Shown: one piece after another, positions 8,089-10,322 of the stretch
Layout of the letters: each line of letters starts with the position of its first letter
Numbering within the stretch: the first letter of the stretch is position 1
From: Frankiaceae bacterium
GTDB taxonomy: Bacteria; Actinomycetota; Actinomycetes; JAVEEB01
DNA length: 10,322 nt
Assembly (NCBI GenBank): GCA_030840665.1
Contig: JAVEEB010000223.1
Span: forward strand, 1-10,322
Direction of reading: 5' to 3'
Program-made: the position numbers and the translations under genes
The notes under the pieces: generated by a model
What the model saw: the letters and a program-made list of their open reading frames with translations, nothing else
What the model was told of the DNA's origin: nothing
Database searches by the model: none

Positions 8089-8676
8089 GTGGCCCGCACT
8101 GCCCGCATCGAACGGACGACGAAGGAATCGAGCATCGTCGTCGACCTCGACCTGGATGGCGGCGGAAACGCCGACATCGCGACGGGCGTGCCCTTCTTCG
8201 ACCACATGCTGGGCCAGCTGGGCAAGCACGGCGGCTTCGACCTCACCGTGAAGGCCGAGGGGGACGTCGACGTCGACGCGCACCACACGGTCGAGGACGT
8301 CGCGATCACCCTCGGCAAGGCTTTCAACGAGGCGCTCGGCGACCGCTCAGGCATCCGCCGGTTCGGAGACGCGCTGGTGCCACTCGACGAGACGCTCGTG
8401 CAGGTCGCGGTGGACGTCTCTGGCCGTCCCTACGTGGTGCACACCGAGCCGGACATGGTCGAGCTGATCGGCACGTACGACACGACGCTGACCCGCCACA
8501 TCTTCGAGTCCTTCGTCGCCGAGGCGCGCGTGTGCCTGCACATCAACGTGCTCACGGGCCGCAACGCCCACCACATCGTCGAGGCGCAGTTCAAGGGTTT
8601 CGCTCGTGCGTTGCGTGACGCCGTCGCGCTCGATGCGCGGGTGACGGGGGTGCCCAGCACCAAGGGAGTCCTGTGA
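8089..8676 (+). CDS. hisB: Imidazoleglycerol-phosphate dehydratase
   Basis: HisB removes water from imidazole glycerol phosphate to give imidazole-acetol phosphate, using manganese bound by paired histidine motifs. The protein has 195 residues, the size of the monofunctional dehydratase. The N-terminal histidinol-phosphatase domain of the enterobacterial bifunctional HisB is absent, so that phosphatase must be encoded elsewhere. Visible motifs are FFDHM (36-40), AHHTVED (64-70), RHIFESF (136-142), [11 protein letters not shown] (159-169) and the C-terminal PSTKG (189-193). The two HHxxE motifs are the metal-binding repeats. It is separated from hisC by 44 bp with its own ribosome binding site, and overlaps hisH by 4 bp (GTGA). 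Confidence 0.98.
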   Translation: MARTARIERTTKESSIVVDLDLDGGGNADIATGVPFFDHMLGQLGKHGGFDLTVKAEGDVDVDAHHTVEDVAITLGKAFNEALGDRSGIRRFGDALVPLDETLVQVAVDVSGRPYVVHTEPDMVELIGTYDTTLTRHIFESFVAEARVCLHINVLTGRNAHHIVEAQFKGFARALRDAVALDARVTGVPSTKGVL

Positions 8677-9284
8677 GTCGACCGTCGGTCGTCGTCGCCG
8701 ACTACGGCTTCGGCAATGTCCGGTCGGCATGCCGTGCGCTCGAGCGAGCGGGTGCGTCCGTTGAGTTGACCGCCGACGTTGCGGCGATGCAGCGGGCCGA
8801 TGGCCTCGTCGTCCCGGGCGTCGGCGCGTTCGCGGCGTGCATGGCGGGCATTCGGGAGCGCGGCGTCGGCACGGTGGTCCGCGAACGGCTCGGCCGGGAA
8901 GCGCCGGTCCTCGGCATCTGCGTCGGCATGCAGGTCCTTTTCAGTCGCGGCGACGAGCATGGCGTGGTGACCGACGGCATTGGTGTCCTGGCTGGGGATG
9001 TGACGAAGCTCGTCGCGCCGGTGTTGCCGCACATGGGCTGGAACACCGTCGACGCACCTGCTGAATCGGTGCTGTTTTCCGGTGTTGAGGATCAGCGGTT
9101 CTACTTCGTCCACAGCTACGCGGCGCGGGAGACGGATGCCGCCGTCGTGACGCTGTCGGACCACGGCGGGCCGTTCATTGCCGCCGTCGAGTCCGGCGTG
9201 CTCGCGGGCACGCAGTTCCACCCCGAGAAGTCCGGCGACGCCGGCATTGCCCTGCTCACGAACTGGTTGGAGTCACTCGCATGA
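8673..9284 (+). CDS. hisH: Imidazole glycerol phosphate synthase, glutamine amidotransferase subunit
   Basis: HisH hydrolyses glutamine and passes ammonia through a tunnel to its partner HisF, which makes IGP and AICAR. The 203-residue class I amidotransferase has its full triad: nucleophile C83 in GICVGMQ, with H183 and E185 in QFHPEKS. PGVGAF (48-53), PHMGWN (119-124) and FYFVHSY (143-149) are also typical of HisH. The GTG start overlaps the hisB stop and has AAGGGAG (8662-8668) upstream. The stop overlaps the priA ATG. HisF is not in the window, so the subunit gene lies elsewhere or further downstream. Confidence 0.98.
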   Translation: MSRPSVVVADYGFGNVRSACRALERAGASVELTADVAAMQRADGLVVPGVGAFAACMAGIRERGVGTVVRERLGREAPVLGICVGMQVLFSRGDEHGVVTDGIGVLAGDVTKLVAPVLPHMGWNTVDAPAESVLFSGVEDQRFYFVHSYAARETDAAVVTLSDHGGPFIAAVESGVLAGTQFHPEKSGDAGIALLTNWLESLA

Positions 9285-10003
9285 GCCTGGAACTGTTGCC
9301 CGCCGTCGATGTTGCGGACGGTCAGGCTGTCCGGCTCGTGCAAGGGGAGGCCGGGTCGGAGACGTCGTACGGCGACCCGCTCGCGGCCGCGCTGGCCTGG
9401 CAGGAGGCGGGCGCCGAATGGATCCATCTCGTGGACCTGGACGCCGCCTTCGGTCGCGGCTCGAACCGGGAGCTCCTGGCGTCCGTCGTCGGCAGGTTGG
9501 ACGTGAGAGTCGAGATGTCGGGCGGCATCCGCGATGACGAGTCGCTCGAGGCGGCGCTGGCCACCGGCTGCCGGCGGGTCAACCTCGGCACGGCCGCGCT
9601 GGAGGACCCCGACTGGGTGCGCAGCGCCATCGCCCGCCACGGGGACAAAATCGCTGTGGGGCTTGACGTTCGGGGCACGACCTTGTCGGCGCGCGGCTGG
9701 ACGCAGGACGGCGGCGAACTGTTCGAAGTGCTCGCGCGCCTCGATGCGGACGGCTGCGCCCGGTACGTCGTGACCGACGTCCGGCGCGACGGCACGCTGA
9801 CGGGCCCTAACCTGGAGCTGCTGGCGCAGGTGTGTGCCGCCACGGACAAGCCGGTGGTCGCCAGCGGCGGGGTGTCGAGTCTCGAAGACCTGCGCGCCAT
9901 CGCGACGCTGGTGCCGGATGGTGTCGAGGGCGCGATCGTCGGTAAGGCCTTGTATGCCGGGGCGTTCACGTTGGAAGAGGCTCTCGAAGCGGTCCGGGCG
10001 TGA
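9281..10003 (+). CDS. priA: Phosphoribosyl isomerase A (HisA/TrpF bifunctional type)
   Basis: This 240-residue (beta/alpha)8 barrel isomerises ProFAR to PRFAR in histidine synthesis. In actinobacteria the same enzyme usually also isomerises phosphoribosyl anthranilate for tryptophan synthesis, replacing trpF. The general acid-base aspartates are D10 (in LPAVDV) and D129 (in GLDVRG). Residues described for actinobacterial PriA appear one position earlier than in the Streptomyces enzyme: R18, S80, R84, R138, T165 and D170. W140 in RGWTQDGGE belongs to the mobile loop used with the tryptophan substrate. Both phosphate-binding glycine motifs, MSGGIRDD (79-86) and ASGGVSS (194-200), are present. 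The ATG overlaps the hisH stop. Dual activity is inferred from these residues and from the taxon; absence of trpF cannot be tested here. Confidence 0.95.
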   Translation: MSLELLPAVDVADGQAVRLVQGEAGSETSYGDPLAAALAWQEAGAEWIHLVDLDAAFGRGSNRELLASVVGRLDVRVEMSGGIRDDESLEAALATGCRRVNLGTAALEDPDWVRSAIARHGDKIAVGLDVRGTTLSARGWTQDGGELFEVLARLDADGCARYVVTDVRRDGTLTGPNLELLAQVCAATDKPVVASGGVSSLEDLRAIATLVPDGVEGAIVGKALYAGAFTLEEALEAVRA

Positions 10004-10322
10004 TCGAGCGGTTCGGTTCGGGTGGGCCGTTCGAGGCGGCCGTGGGTTACTCGCGGGTCGTCGTGGCGGGCCCGCTGATCGAGGTCGCGGGCTGTGCCGC
10101 CGTGCGTGATGGCCGGGTCGTGGGTGTGGGGGACGCGTACGAACAGGCGCGCGTCGCCGGCGAGATCGTCCTGGAGGCGCTGGCCCGGGCCGGCGCGGAC
10201 GCGTCGCACGTGGTGCGCACGCGGATCTGGACGACGGACTGCTCGCGGTGGGAGGAGATCGCGCGCGGCCACCGCGAGATCTTCGGGGCGCACCCGCCGG
10301 TCACGTTGATGGCTGAGGTGAC
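10000..10322 (+). CDS. RidA/YjgF-family protein, 3' end cut by window
   Basis: The 107 visible residues fit the Rid (YjgF/YER057c/UK114) fold: a beta-rich start ([14 protein letters not shown], 18-31), a helix ([21 protein letters not shown], about 46-65), then [10 protein letters not shown] (71-80) and [10 protein letters not shown] (98-107). The GTG start overlaps the priA stop as GTGA, so it is probably translated with the his genes. RidA proteins hydrolyse reactive enamine/imine intermediates from PLP enzymes. However, the catalytic arginine of the PAR(S/T) motif appears as valine (V101 in PPVT), which places the protein nearer the Rid subgroups without that arginine. Its activity is therefore uncertain. 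The C-terminal 20-30 residues lie past the window. Confidence 0.88.
   Translation, partial: MIERFGSGGPFEAAVGYSRVVVAGPLIEVAGCAAVRDGRVVGVGDAYEQARVAGEIVLEALARAGADASHVVRTRIWTTDCSRWEEIARGHREIFGAHPPVTLMAEV

Overview
This is a high-GC actinobacterial chromosome segment in which every gene I can support lies on the + strand. The evidence is GC-rich third codon positions, frequent GTG starts, ATGA/GTGA gene overlaps, and a HisA-type isomerase with the residues of bifunctional PriA, an actinobacterial enzyme. The order pseudouridine synthase - dnaE - membrane protein - hisD-hisC-hisB-hisH-priA - RidA-like fits actinobacteria, perhaps Micrococcales. That placement is inferred from gene order and feel, not from a search.

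Layout. Positions 1-360 hold no convincing gene. They carry two nearly identical ~120-bp repeats with a 154-bp period, a truncated third copy, and scattered GCTCGCGA modules; the array may continue upstream of the window. A RluD/RluA-family 23S rRNA pseudouridine synthase follows (361-1293), apparently leaderless. A 139-bp spacer with a small inverted repeat, a possible 21-codon ORF and a strong ribosome binding site leads to dnaE (1433-4960), the replicative DNA polymerase III alpha subunit. Its start-stop overlap continues into a four-helix DUF2567-like membrane protein (4957-5601).

From 5673 a histidine-biosynthesis cluster runs to the end: hisD, hisC, hisB, hisH and priA, then the 5' part of a RidA-like gene cut by the window edge. 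HisH supplies ammonia to HisF (not in the window). PriA isomerises the ProFAR intermediate (and PRA of tryptophan synthesis), HisB dehydrates IGP, HisC transaminates imidazole-acetol phosphate and HisD makes the last two oxidations to histidine. Four of the five junctions from hisD onward, and the dnaE/membrane-protein junction, are 4-bp overlaps, so these genes are probably translationally coupled. hisB instead has its own ribosome binding site and a weak -10-like hexamer.

Most of the window is ordinary core genome. The parts that merit a second look are the repeat array, the dnaE leader with its abutting mini-ORF, the complete PHP metal site in DnaE, and the RidA-like protein that seems to lack the catalytic arginine. 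I found no mobile element, CRISPR array, tRNA, rRNA or novel defence-type system.
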